Origin: Deltaproteobacteria bacterium
GTDB taxonomy: Bacteria > Desulfobacterota > GWC2-55-46
Reading direction: 5' to 3'
Length of the DNA: 8,848 nucleotides
Assembly: GCA_016219075.1 (NCBI GenBank)
Contig: JACRCJ010000136.1
Coordinates: 1-8,848, forward strand
Both the position numbers and the translations under genes were made by a program. The notes below the pieces were generated by a model. It was not told the DNA's origin. It worked only from the letters and a program-made list of their open reading frames with translations, and did not search any database. Each line of letters starts with the position of its first letter. Within the stretch, counting starts at the first letter, position 1. Shown here piece after piece: positions 1 through 6,629 of this stretch.

Positions 1-57
1 TTGGCACAGTGGCCGGATCAAGTCTTTTTCAATCGCTTAAGCACCAACAAAATATCA

Positions 58-82
58 GGGTTCAGGTTGCAAACCTGAACCC
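58..82. repeat. Perfect 11-bp inverted repeat with 3-nt loop
   Basis: Arms 58-68 (GGGTTCAGGTT) and 72-82 (AACCTGAACCC) are exactly complementary around GCA. It lies just beyond the glgP terminator in the direction of glgP transcription. Read on the minus strand it is followed by TGATATTTTG, a poor U-tract, so it could be a weak second terminator. On the plus strand no T-run follows. The rest of 1-97 shows no coding potential. It could instead belong to a dispersed repeat or to a gene left of the window. Confidence 0.55.
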
Positions 83-90
83 GCTTAAGG

Positions 91-129
91 AAAAAAAAGG
101 GCGGCCCCCGCGAAAAAGGGGGCCGCCCT
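91..129 (-). terminator. Rho-independent terminator of glgP
   Basis: A perfect 12-bp GC-rich stem is formed by 98-109 and 118-129 with an 8-nt loop (GCGAAAAA). The eight A residues at 91-98 become a U-tract on the minus strand directly after the stem. It sits 24 bp past the glgP stop codon, the normal place for an intrinsic terminator. On the plus strand only a short TTTT follows a few bases later, so it is mainly a minus-strand terminator. Confidence 0.92.
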
Positions 130-152
130 GAGTTTTCCAATTGGAACGGCGG

Positions 153-1868
153 CTACCTTATGTACGCCTCCGTGACATACCTTCTCATCATCCTGTGCGT
201 GTTGAAGTAGTAGGCGATCTTGCTGATGGAGTTCTCCATCATCTTGACCCAGACCTTCCTGTTGCCGTAGTAGGTGGGGATTACAAGCGTTTCAAGCTTG
301 TGATAGAGGTCCTCGGCGTCCATCAGGTCGGTCGCCTTCGTCAGGGTCGATTCGGTAGGGCTTGCGCCTATCGCCCACCCGGTGTACCCCTCGATGTGCC
401 CCTCTATCCACCAGCCGTCAAGCACGCTGAAGTTTACGACCCCGTTGTGCGAGGCCTTCATGCCGCTTGTGCCGGAGGCCTCCCTCGGCCTCATCGGGGT
501 GTTGAGCCAGACGTCCACGCCGGAGACCATCTTGAGGGCGAGCTCCATGTTGTAGTTGTTGAGATAAACTATCTTTATGTCCTTCTCCAGCATCTTTATG
601 TTCTTGAATATCTCCATGATGTTCTTCTTGCCGTCGAAGTCCTTGGGGTGCGCCTTGCCGGCGTAGATCACCTGGAGCCTGCCGCCGGCGATCTTTCTCA
701 GGCGCTCGATGTCCGAGAGAAGGAGGTTGGCGCGCTTGTACGCCGTGGCCCTTCTCGCGAACCCGATGGTGAGGGTTTCGTAGTCCATGGACGCGCCTGT
801 GACCGAGTTGACATGGTCTATGAGCTTTCTCTTGGCCTCCATGTGCGCCCCCCAGATCTCCTCTTCGGGGACCTTGTCGACCCTGACGAAAAGCTCTGGC
901 TCGTTCGCCCAGCCCGGCAGGTACTTGTCGTAGAGCCTGGCGAAGCTCTCGCAGGTCCATGTGAAGGAGTGGACCCCGTTCGTTATCGCCTGTATCTGGT
1001 AGCCGGGGAAGAGCACCTTGGAGACCTCGCCGTGCTTTTTGGCGACCCCGTTTATGTACTTCGAGAGGTTCATCGCCAGGAGCGTCATGTTGAGCTTGTC
1101 CGCTCCCGCGAGGTCTTTGAGGACCTCTATCGGGAATATCTCGTCGAGGACCTCTTTCACTATATCGTAGGAGAACCTGTCGTGGCCCGCCTCAACGGGC
1201 GTGTGGGTCGTAAAGACGCACAGGTCCTTTACCCGCTCCGTGTCCCATATCTCGCGTTCGTCCCAGACGCTCTCGATGTCCCTTTTGTACCTGTTGAGCA
1301 GTTCGAGAGTCAGGAGGCTGGCGTGCCCTTCGTTCATGTGGTACTTCTTGATCCTGAATCCCAGCGCCCGCAGCATCGACACCCCGCCGAGGCCGAGAAC
1401 CGCCTCCTGCTTGAGCCTGTACCTGTCGTCCCCCCCGTAGAGGCGGTCCGTGAGGGTCCTGTCCTCCGGGGAGTTCTCCGGGAGGTTGGTGTCGAGGAAG
1501 AATATCGGCACATTCCATTTGTCGACGAGGCTTGAGATGTTGTAGGCCCAGACCTGGATGGCGACATCCCTGCCTTCAAGCCTGATTTTAACCTTGTGCG
1601 GCAATAGCGTCATGTGCTCTGCCGGGTTCCAGACCTCCGGGTGCTCGGTCTGGCTGCCGTGCTCGTCGATGTCCTGCCTGAAGTACCCCTGCCTGTATAT
1701 GAGAGTGACGGCCACCATCGGCAGCCCCAGGTCGGCGGCGCTCTTGATGGTGTCTCCGGCGAGCACTCCGAGGCCCCCGCTGTAGGTCGGGATATCGTTC
1801 CTGAAGCCTATTTCCATTGAGAAATAAGCTATTTTGGGTTCGGAGGTCAACTCCTGAATATATTTCAT
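153..1868 (-). CDS. glgP: Alpha-glucan (glycogen) phosphorylase, short GT35 form
   Basis: This 571-residue protein is predicted to cleave alpha-1,4-glucan phosphorolytically, releasing glucose-1-phosphate from glycogen or maltodextrin in the cytoplasm. Visible family features are the N-terminal block IAYFSMEIG...YSGGLGVLAGD...YRQGYFRQ (about residues 13-65), the nucleotide/phosphate-binding-like segment FARRATAYKRANLL, and the PLP-lysine block EASGTSGMKASHNG, in which the Schiff-base lysine is K471. It begins almost directly at the catalytic fold: the roughly 100-residue N-terminal extension of the long TIGR02094-type enzymes is absent, and the protein is much shorter than the 800-850 residues of classic GlgP/MalP. 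Short forms of about 550-600 residues are known in thermophiles and some proteobacteria, so this is probably a complete gene. The start ATG at 1868 has GGGGAG a few bases upstream, a strong promoter at 1913-1940, and the gene ends at its own terminator, so it is probably monocistronic. No other glycogen gene is visible. Substrate preference (glycogen or maltodextrin) cannot be told from the sequence. Confidence 0.95.
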   Translation of the reverse strand: MKYIQELTSEPKIAYFSMEIGFRNDIPTYSGGLGVLAGDTIKSAADLGLPMVAVTLIYRQGYFRQDIDEHGSQTEHPEVWNPAEHMTLLPHKVKIRLEGRDVAIQVWAYNISSLVDKWNVPIFFLDTNLPENSPEDRTLTDRLYGGDDRYRLKQEAVLGLGGVSMLRALGFRIKKYHMNEGHASLLTLELLNRYKRDIESVWDEREIWDTERVKDLCVFTTHTPVEAGHDRFSYDIVKEVLDEIFPIEVLKDLAGADKLNMTLLAMNLSKYINGVAKKHGEVSKVLFPGYQIQAITNGVHSFTWTCESFARLYDKYLPGWANEPELFVRVDKVPEEEIWGAHMEAKRKLIDHVNSVTGASMDYETLTIGFARRATAYKRANLLLSDIERLRKIAGGRLQVIYAGKAHPKDFDGKKNIMEIFKNIKMLEKDIKIVYLNNYNMELALKMVSGVDVWLNTPMRPREASGTSGMKASHNGVVNFSVLDGWWIEGHIEGYTGWAIGASPTESTLTKATDLMDAEDLYHKLETLVIPTYYGNRKVWVKMMENSISKIAYYFNTHRMMRRYVTEAYIR

Positions 1869-1912
1869 AAGCTCCCCGTTCGGTCGAGATGTTTTGTTTT
1901 ATTGCTAAAAGA

Positions 1913-1940
1913 ATTATACATAATCGTGAGTCTTTATCAA
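1913..1940 (-). promoter_or_regulatory. Sigma70 promoter of glgP
   Basis: On the minus strand, TTGATA (1935-1940) is separated by 16 bp from a perfect TATAAT (1913-1918). The -10 is preceded by ATG, giving ATGTATAAT, the same context as the -10 of the last gene in the window. Transcription should begin near 1906, leaving a leader of about 38 nt before the ATG at 1868. Confidence 0.8.
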
Positions 1941-1994
1941 GAGGGGTTTTCTCCGGGAGGGCCTGTCGGGGAAAGGTCCGTCCGGGCTTCTCGC

Positions 1995-2007
1995 TTTTGT
2001 GACAAAA
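1995..2007. promoter_or_regulatory. 13-bp palindrome, candidate operator
   Basis: TTTTGT-G-ACAAAA is a perfect palindrome with 6-bp arms around G2001. It lies between the divergent glgP and transglycosylase promoters, just upstream of where the -35 of the plus-strand promoter would fall (about 2014-2019). The position and symmetry suit a dimeric regulator, but I do not recognise the site as belonging to a named family. Confidence 0.3.
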
Positions 2008-2033
2008 ACCATATGCCGGGGATACCGTATCTG

Positions 2034-2042
2034 TGCTATAAT
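2034..2042 (+). promoter_or_regulatory. Extended -10 promoter of the transglycosylase gene
   Basis: TGCTATAAT contains a perfect TATAAT (2037-2042) with the TGn extension. No good -35 is present; TGCCGG at 2014-2019 is the hexamer at 17-bp spacing. The expected transcript start near 2049 lies downstream of the alternative start codons at 1999 and 2041 and upstream of the ATG at 2065, which supports the 2065 start. Confidence 0.65.
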
Positions 2043-2053
2043 GCGGCAAAAGC

Positions 2054-2060
2054 GGAGGGG
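2054..2060 (+). promoter_or_regulatory. Ribosome binding site fixing the transglycosylase start
   Basis: GGAGGGG lies 4 nt from the ATG at 2065, about 6 nt when counted from the GGAGG core. The longer reading frame from GTG 1999 would translate through the promoter and place charged residues before the signal sequence, so 2065 is preferred. Confidence 0.75.
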
Positions 2061-2064
2061 TCTT

Positions 2065-4494
2065 ATGCGTAACGGAAACAGAGTCCTCCAGTACCTCTTG
2101 ACCGTTCCCGCGTTCACGTTGATGTTATCCGCCTCATCCTGTTCGCTTCACAGGGGCGCCGCTCCCGACATGACGGCAACCGGCGCCGCCGGGCCCGGAG
2201 CGGCCGCGGGAGCGGAAGAGTTACCTGGAATATGCAGGCCGGAAGATTGCTTCGGCTCGGCGCTCGCGCTATTGCGCTCTGGAGACGCTTATGCCGGGAG
2301 GCTTCGCCTTACGGAGCTTGCCGACATGTACCCGGACACGGTCTGGGCCGCGAGGGCCTCGTACCTTCTCGCCGGCTACGCCATAGAGGAGGGGAGCCGG
2401 GAAGCGCTCGCCCTCCTCGACGACGCCGGGTCTTTGACCGACATCGGGGACTACATCCTTTTCAACAGGGCCCTGGCGTTCAAGAACCTGGGGCTCCTCG
2501 ACGCTTCGCTCGCCGCTTACGACTCCATCCCCGTTCTGTACCCTGACTCGCCCTTGAACTCCGAGGCCCCGTTCCGGAAGGCCTCGGCGCTTATGGAGGC
2601 CGGGTTTTACGCCCGCGCGCGGACGGTCTTTTCCGCTTTCATAAAAGACCACCCTGAAAGCGCCCTCGTCCCGGAAGCGCTCCTCGATATCGCCATATCC
2701 TCAGTCGTGCTCGACGAGAAGGCCGAGGCCGCGAAGGCGGCCAACAGGATACTCCATACCTACCCGGCTCACCCCACGGCAAAATACGCCGTAGCGCTGG
2801 TCTTGGAGCTTAAGCATAGCATTGAGGTCCCGGAACTGACGCTGGAGGAGAGGTTCAGGCGGGCCGAGAGGCTCTTTTCACACGCACGCTACAAAGAGGC
2901 GATAGCCGAGTACTCGTACCTCTCTGAAAACGCGGGGGAGAGGGACCGGCAGCGCTCCACGCTCAATCTTGCCGTCTCCGAGGCGCGCCTGAAGAGGTAC
3001 GACCTGGCCGAGAAGGCGCTGAAGGCCTACCTTAAGTCCAGGGACCCGGAGAAGGAGAGAGAGGCCCTTTACTGGCTCGCCCTCGCGGCGGCACGGCAGG
3101 GCAAGGAAGACCTTTTGAATGACTCCGTCAGGGATCTCTCAATTAAGTACCCGAAGAGTACAGAGAGGGCAAGGGCGCTTCTTCTGCTTGCCAACCTTTA
3201 TAGCGGAAGGGGGTTCAAAGACAAGGCGGCCTCCGTCCTGAGGCAGGTCGCCGGAGAGTTTAAGAACACCGAGGCCGCCGACGAGGCGCTCTGGAGCATC
3301 GGGTGGAGCGCGTACCGCGCCGGAAGATACTCCGAGGCCCTGAAGACCTTCATCTCGTACGGGGAGACCAACCCCAAGGGCAGGCAGAGGGGACAGTTCC
3401 TCTACTGGTCGGGGAGAAGCCTTGAGAAGACCGGCAGGAAGAAAGAGGCCGCGTTCGAGTACAACAGGGTCTGCGCGTCCGGGCCCGCTTACTACTGCCA
3501 GACGGCCAGAGGCCGTCTGGACATGATCAACGGAGGGCGCACAGAGGCGTTCGCGCCGTTTAATCGGGAGGACCCCTGGGCCGCCGGGCCGGACCCGGCG
3601 GGACTTGAGGCGCAAAAAAACGAGGACCCGTACGGCGATGGCGCGCTTGCCTTGGTAAACGACGGGACGGCGGAGGACGCCGAAAGCGGTCTTTCGCTCG
3701 ACACCCGTTATCTGGCGGCAAGGGAGCTATTGATACTCGGGCTTGACAACCTTGCCTCAAAGGAGCTTTCGGTCCTGACGAAAAGCTACCCTGACGACCC
3801 GGAGGCGCTTGTAGAGCTGGCCGGCCTTTTTTATCAGGCCGGGGACTACTACGGGTCGATGCGGATATATTACCGGTACCTCTCGAATGTGGACCCGGAC
3901 GAGAGGACCGACGCGGCCACCGAACTCAGGGCGTACTCCTTCCCTCCGGGCATTGTCGAGTCCGTGAGGCTCAAGGCCCCGGAGGGGGCGGACCCGTACC
4001 TCGTGGCGGCGGTCATGAGGGAGGAGAGCTCGTATAACCCGGGGGCGGTCTCTGTGACCGGGGCGCTCGGGCTCATGCAGATAATGCCGTCTACGGGCAG
4101 GTTCGTGGCCAGGGAGTTGGGCCGGGCCGATTTCGAGCCGCGCGAACTTTTGAACCCGGAGACGAACATCAGTATGGGCTCCTGGTACCTGGACTATCTC
4201 TCAAAGAAGTTCAACAAGGACATAGTCCTCACCATCGCCGGTTACAACGCCGGGCCCGGGGCCGTCAGGAAGTGGGTGGAGACGCTTCCGCCGGAGTTCG
4301 ACGAGTTCATAGAGTCCATCCCGTATACCGAGACGCGGAACTACGCCAAGAAGGTCTTGAAGAGCTACTCCGAGTTTCGAAGGGCCTCGGCGGCGCCTCA
4401 ACGGCAGGGGGCGATAAGGGCCGGGGCGCTTTTGCGGAAAGGGACCCCCGCGTCGAGTGAGTCTGGCGCGCGCTCCGTGAAGGGAAGGTCTTAG
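2065..4494 (+). CDS. Soluble lytic murein transglycosylase with TPR superhelix (Slt70-like)
   Basis: This 809-residue envelope enzyme is predicted to cleave the MurNAc-GlcNAc bond of peptidoglycan and form 1,6-anhydro-MurNAc ends. Residues 1-26 form a signal sequence ending SASSC; C26 could be lipidated, but the lipobox is imperfect (Ala at -3). Residues about 60-560 are TPR-like helical repeats, including the YWSGRSLEKTG...YYCQTARGRLD block typical of the Slt70 superhelical and linker regions. The C-terminal SLT domain (about 642-770) carries the catalytic glutamate E654 in REESSYNP, ALGLMQIMPS (667-676), GYNAGPGAV (726-734) and PYTETRNYAKKV (from 753). All key motifs are intact. A basic, low-complexity tail of about 35 residues follows the domain. 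It is longer than E. coli Slt (about 645 residues), the extra length being mostly repeats. It has its own extended -10 promoter, is divergent from glgP, and its TAG overlaps the TAA of the convergent next gene. No intrinsic terminator is seen after it. Confidence 0.93.
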   Translation: MRNGNRVLQYLLTVPAFTLMLSASSCSLHRGAAPDMTATGAAGPGAAAGAEELPGICRPEDCFGSALALLRSGDAYAGRLRLTELADMYPDTVWAARASYLLAGYAIEEGSREALALLDDAGSLTDIGDYILFNRALAFKNLGLLDASLAAYDSIPVLYPDSPLNSEAPFRKASALMEAGFYARARTVFSAFIKDHPESALVPEALLDIAISSVVLDEKAEAAKAANRILHTYPAHPTAKYAVALVLELKHSIEVPELTLEERFRRAERLFSHARYKEAIAEYSYLSENAGERDRQRSTLNLAVSEARLKRYDLAEKALKAYLKSRDPEKEREALYWLALAAARQGKEDLLNDSVRDLSIKYPKSTERARALLLLANLYSGRGFKDKAASVLRQVAGEFKNTEAADEALWSIGWSAYRAGRYSEALKTFISYGETNPKGRQRGQFLYWSGRSLEKTGRKKEAAFEYNRVCASGPAYYCQTARGRLDMINGGRTEAFAPFNREDPWAAGPDPAGLEAQKNEDPYGDGALALVNDGTAEDAESGLSLDTRYLAARELLILGLDNLASKELSVLTKSYPDDPEALVELAGLFYQAGDYYGSMRIYYRYLSNVDPDERTDAATELRAYSFPPGIVESVRLKAPEGADPYLVAAVMREESSYNPGAVSVTGALGLMQIMPSTGRFVARELGRADFEPRELLNPETNISMGSWYLDYLSKKFNKDIVLTIAGYNAGPGAVRKWVETLPPEFDEFIESIPYTETRNYAKKVLKSYSEFRRASAAPQRQGAIRAGALLRKGTPASSESGARSVKGRS

Positions 4495-5081
4495 CGCCCA
4501 GGAGTAAGCCTTCTGTACCCGCCGGGCACATTGAAGAGGGACCTCGGCTGCGGGCCGGTCTCAAGCCTTTTAAGCTCCGTTGAGAACTCGGCGCCAGGCC
4601 TGCCCCTGACCCAGGAGACCATCTTTACAAGTATGCCCTCCCCGGTCACCCACATGTAACCCTCGTACATGGTCCCGTCCGGGCCCGTAGCCTCCATCGC
4701 GTTCTTTGTCGTGAGAGTCCCGTTTACGAACTCGGGGCCAACCGTGGTATACTTGTAGTCAAAGTCGGCGGGGTCGCGGGAGCGGCCCATGGCGTCGCTT
4801 ACGGGCAGCTCGACATAAGTCCTCTCGTTCGGCATGAGTATCCAGACGAGCTTGAGGTCCATCCGGGTTATGACCACCTGGGGTCTTCCGGCGGTCTTTT
4901 CCTCCCTTCTTCCCATGTAGGGGGCGTGGTAGACCTTGCCGAGGCTCATCCTGCCGCCGGTCCGGGTGACGGTCTCGGCCGAGTACTCGACCAGGGGTTC
5001 CGGGAGCCTCTCTGAGAGCGCCGGGGCGCAAAACGCCAGAAAGAGAAAGAGCGTTAAAAAAAGCCGGGCCGTACAGTTCAT
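4491..5081 (-). CDS. Exported DUF4412/LolA-like protein
   Basis: The 196-residue product starts with a Sec signal peptide (charged start, hydrophobic core around residues 6-17, probable cleavage near ALS-ER at 23/24). C18 follows Phe, so it is not a convincing lipobox. The mature part reads as antiparallel beta strands, with GKVYHAPYMG (48-57), a VITRMDLKLVWILMPNERTY stretch (70-89) and a later strand pair with WVTGEGILVKM. This pattern, in which a salt or polymer is sensed by an 'I..D...VW.L.P....Y.E' strand, is that of DUF4412 and LolA/LppX-fold proteins, which are small exported proteins of unknown function or lipid/lipoprotein carriers. The assignment rests on pattern memory, so the family is probable and the function open. 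The start at 5081 is chosen over 5117 because AAAGGAG (5090-5096) lies 8 nt before it, inside the longer frame. It is divergent from the M48 protease gene by 78 bp, and its stop overlaps that of the transglycosylase. Confidence 0.8.
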   Translation of the reverse strand: MNCTARLFLTLFLFLAFCAPALSERLPEPLVEYSAETVTRTGGRMSLGKVYHAPYMGRREEKTAGRPQVVITRMDLKLVWILMPNERTYVELPVSDAMGRSRDPADFDYKYTTVGPEFVNGTLTTKNAMEATGPDGTMYEGYMWVTGEGILVKMVSWVRGRPGAEFSTELKRLETGPQPRSLFNVPGGYRRLTPGR

Positions 5082-5159
5082 GGTGCGTTCTCCTTTATGC
5101 CTGATCTCTTCCGGCAAAACCCGCCGCCGGCCGATATTTTCTGAGCAGAGGGTCTTTTT
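5082..5159. promoter_or_regulatory. Divergent intergenic region between exported protein and protease genes
   Basis: These 78 bp must hold the 5' signals of both genes. I see no near-consensus sigma70 pair on either strand; GATATT at 5133-5138 is the best plus-strand -10 candidate. A 5-bp inverted repeat, CCGGC (5111-5115) and GCCGG (5126-5130), lies in the middle and could be an operator or simply GC-rich sequence. Confidence 0.35.
5090..5096 (-). promoter_or_regulatory. Ribosome binding site fixing the 5081 start
   Basis: AAAGGAG on the minus strand is spaced 8 nt from the ATG whose first base is 5081. The upstream in-frame ATG at 5117 has no comparable site and would add 12 charged residues in front of the signal peptide. 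Confidence 0.75.
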
Positions 5160-6410
5160 ATGGGGAGCGTAAGCTCGGTACTTCTTATAGTATACATCTT
5201 AATGGTCGTCTTCGGCTACTACCTTGAGTACCTCAATCTCACCCGCTTGAGGGAGCGGAGGTTGCCTCTGCCAGAGGAGCTTGAGAGTGAGACGGATGCG
5301 GACCTCCTCTTTAAGGCCGGGGCGTACACCGTCGAGAACGCGAAGTTCGGCATAGTCTCCTCGCTTTACAATAACGCGATATTCCTCGTATTCCTCTTCG
5401 GCGGCCTGCTCTTTTCGTACGACCGCTGGATAGCGTCCTTCGGCTTCGGTCTCATACCCTCGGGAATCCTTTTCTTCGTCCTCCTCTCAATGGCGGGTTC
5501 GGTTTTAAACCTCCCTCTAAGGCTCTACCGCACATTCGTCATAGAGAAGCGGTACGGGTTCAACACCACCACCCCGCTCATCTGGACAACGGACCTCCTG
5601 AAAGGGGCGGCCCTTTCCACTGTGCTCATGGCGGCGGGGGCCGGGGCCGGGCTCTGGATATACGGGAGAAGTCCGGGGCTGTGGTGGGTGTGGCTCTGGT
5701 GCTTCTACCTCGGCCTGAGCGTATTCCTCATGTACCTCTCGCCGTATCTCATAGAGCCGCTCTTCAACAAGTTCGACCCCCTGGAGGATACGGCCCTCGA
5801 GGAGTCTATACGGGGGGTCATGGGAAAGGCCGGGATAAAGGTCTCAAGGGTATTCAAGATGGACGCCTCAAGACGGACCGCCCACACGAACGCGTACTTT
5901 ACCGGAGTAGGCCGTGTCAAGCGGATAGTCCTCTATGACACGCTCCTTGAGAAGCTTTCCGGAAAAGAGATAGTAGCGGTGCTCTCGCACGAGATAGGCC
6001 ACTGGAAGAGAAGGCACCTCCTGAAGGGGATACTCTTCACCGAGGCGGCGGCCCTTGCCGCTCTCTACCTTGCGTATTTGCTCCTGAAGCGGGACATCCC
6101 GAACGGACTCTTCGGGATAAGCGGCGGGTCTCTCTTTACAGGGGTCTTCATACTCGGGTTTCTGGGGACGCTCGCGGGTTTTCCCTTCGGCCCTCTCTTC
6201 TCATGGATATCAAGGAGGCACGAGCGCGAAGCCGACAGGTACTCGTACGAGCTGACCGGCGAGACCGGCCCGATGATAAGCTCTCTTGTGAAGCTCTCCA
6301 GGGACAACCTCTCGAACCTCCATCCCCATCCGCTCTATGTGGCCTTCCGCTACTCGCACCCCCCGGTGGCCGAAAGGATCGGGTATCTCAAGAGTCTAAT
6401 AGGATGCTGA
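5160..6410 (+). CDS. M48 family STE24-type integral-membrane zinc metalloprotease
   Basis: The 416-residue product is a full-length homologue of STE24/CAAX prenyl protease 1. In bacteria these act in the inner membrane, presumably on membrane or misfolded proteins; prenylated substrates are not expected. The N-terminal M48_N region (about 1-210) has hydrophobic segments near residues 4-22, 65-87, 97-120, 147-170 and 175-200, and two more follow the active site (about 287-308 and 320-345), giving the seven-span layout of the family. The zinc site is HEIGH (H277, E278, H281), with E355 in HEREAD as the third ligand and D359 conserved. The C-terminal HPPVAERI block is also typical. The start at 5160 has only a weak AGAGGG-like site upstream, but no better start is visible. 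The last codon and stop (TGC TGA, 6405-6410) lie inside the left arm of the hairpin element that follows; the natural family C-terminus is close to this point, so little if anything is lost. Confidence 0.93.
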   Translation: MGSVSSVLLIVYILMVVFGYYLEYLNLTRLRERRLPLPEELESETDADLLFKAGAYTVENAKFGIVSSLYNNAIFLVFLFGGLLFSYDRWIASFGFGLIPSGILFFVLLSMAGSVLNLPLRLYRTFVIEKRYGFNTTTPLIWTTDLLKGAALSTVLMAAGAGAGLWIYGRSPGLWWVWLWCFYLGLSVFLMYLSPYLIEPLFNKFDPLEDTALEESIRGVMGKAGIKVSRVFKMDASRRTAHTNAYFTGVGRVKRIVLYDTLLEKLSGKEIVAVLSHEIGHWKRRHLLKGILFTEAAALAALYLAYLLLKRDIPNGLFGISGGSLFTGVFILGFLGTLAGFPFGPLFSWISRRHEREADRYSYELTGETGPMISSLVKLSRDNLSNLHPHPLYVAFRYSHPPVAERIGYLKSLIGC

Positions 6411-6629
6411 AAAAGTCCTTCCATGGCTTTTTCAGCAACGATTTGTCTGAAGTGAATTCAGCCAAATCTCACAAATTGCTTTTTAAATGTTGGTGCGCCA
6501 GAGACTTCGATTACAGCTTTACTTGCCGTATGGTCTCGGGTACTTTCTATTAACGCTAAAAAAACCTCGCAATTTGGCAATCCATCCATGGATTGCCTTA
6601 GCAGGCTGCTGAAAAACAGCCTGCTAAGG
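6405..6629. repeat. Hairpin cluster, probable small non-autonomous repeat element
   Basis: This convergent intergenic stretch is clearly more AT-rich than its surroundings and packed with inverted repeats. These are 6405-6415/6427-6437 (TGCTGAAAAAG arms, perfect); 6441-6451/6457-6467 (11 bp, one mismatch); long-range CAAATTGC at 6472-6479 with its complement at 6569-6576; 6576-6584/6589-6597 (GGCAATCCA, perfect); and 6596-6608/6617-6629 (13 bp, perfect, loop CTGAAAAA). TGCTGAAAAA also occurs as a direct repeat at 6405-6414 and 6607-6616, that is at both ends. Weak GAGAC/GTCTC arms (6501-6505/6533-6537) lie in the middle. There is no transposase frame, and no clear target duplication is visible. 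It could be a MITE/REP-like element, a nested pair of such elements, or an insertion-sequence remnant. No U-tract directly follows the outer hairpins; a T7 run (6558-6564, minus strand) lies 11 nt after the 6576-6597 hairpin, so weak termination is possible. Confidence 0.6.

Noticed and set aside
1..17. TTGGCAC at the window start as a sigma54 -24 element
   Set aside because: The required GC dinucleotide at the -12 position is not at the correct spacing (GG occurs there instead), and no gene follows on the plus strand.
1..97. Possible tRNA or RNA gene around the palindrome at 58-82
   Set aside because: The hairpin resembles a stem-loop, but there is no acceptor, D-arm or anticodon arm, and no CCA-type end.
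141..1535. Long plus-strand open frame (464 codons) antisense to glgP
   Set aside because: It is a shadow of the glgP frame in GC-rich DNA. Its translation is rich in Val, Leu, Pro, Arg and Asp without recognisable motifs, it has no ribosome binding site, and it lies opposite an intact, recognised enzyme.
1976..1984. GTCCGTCCG shared with the leader at 8802-8810
   Set aside because: A 9-bp match of simple GC-rich sequence is plausible by chance in this composition, and the contexts differ (one is in a leader stem, the other is not in a stem).
1999..2064. Upstream GTG (1999) and ATG (2041) as starts of the transglycosylase
   Set aside because: Translation from 1999 would begin upstream of the -10 box. 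The start at 2041 lies within the promoter and before the expected transcript start. The ATG at 2065 has the Shine-Dalgarno sequence and begins a clean signal peptide.
6405..6629. Hairpins as ordinary bidirectional terminators for the two convergent genes
   Set aside because: The stop codons lie inside the arms and no U-tract directly follows the outer stems on either strand. Weak termination is possible, but the number and nesting of repeats fit a repeat element better.
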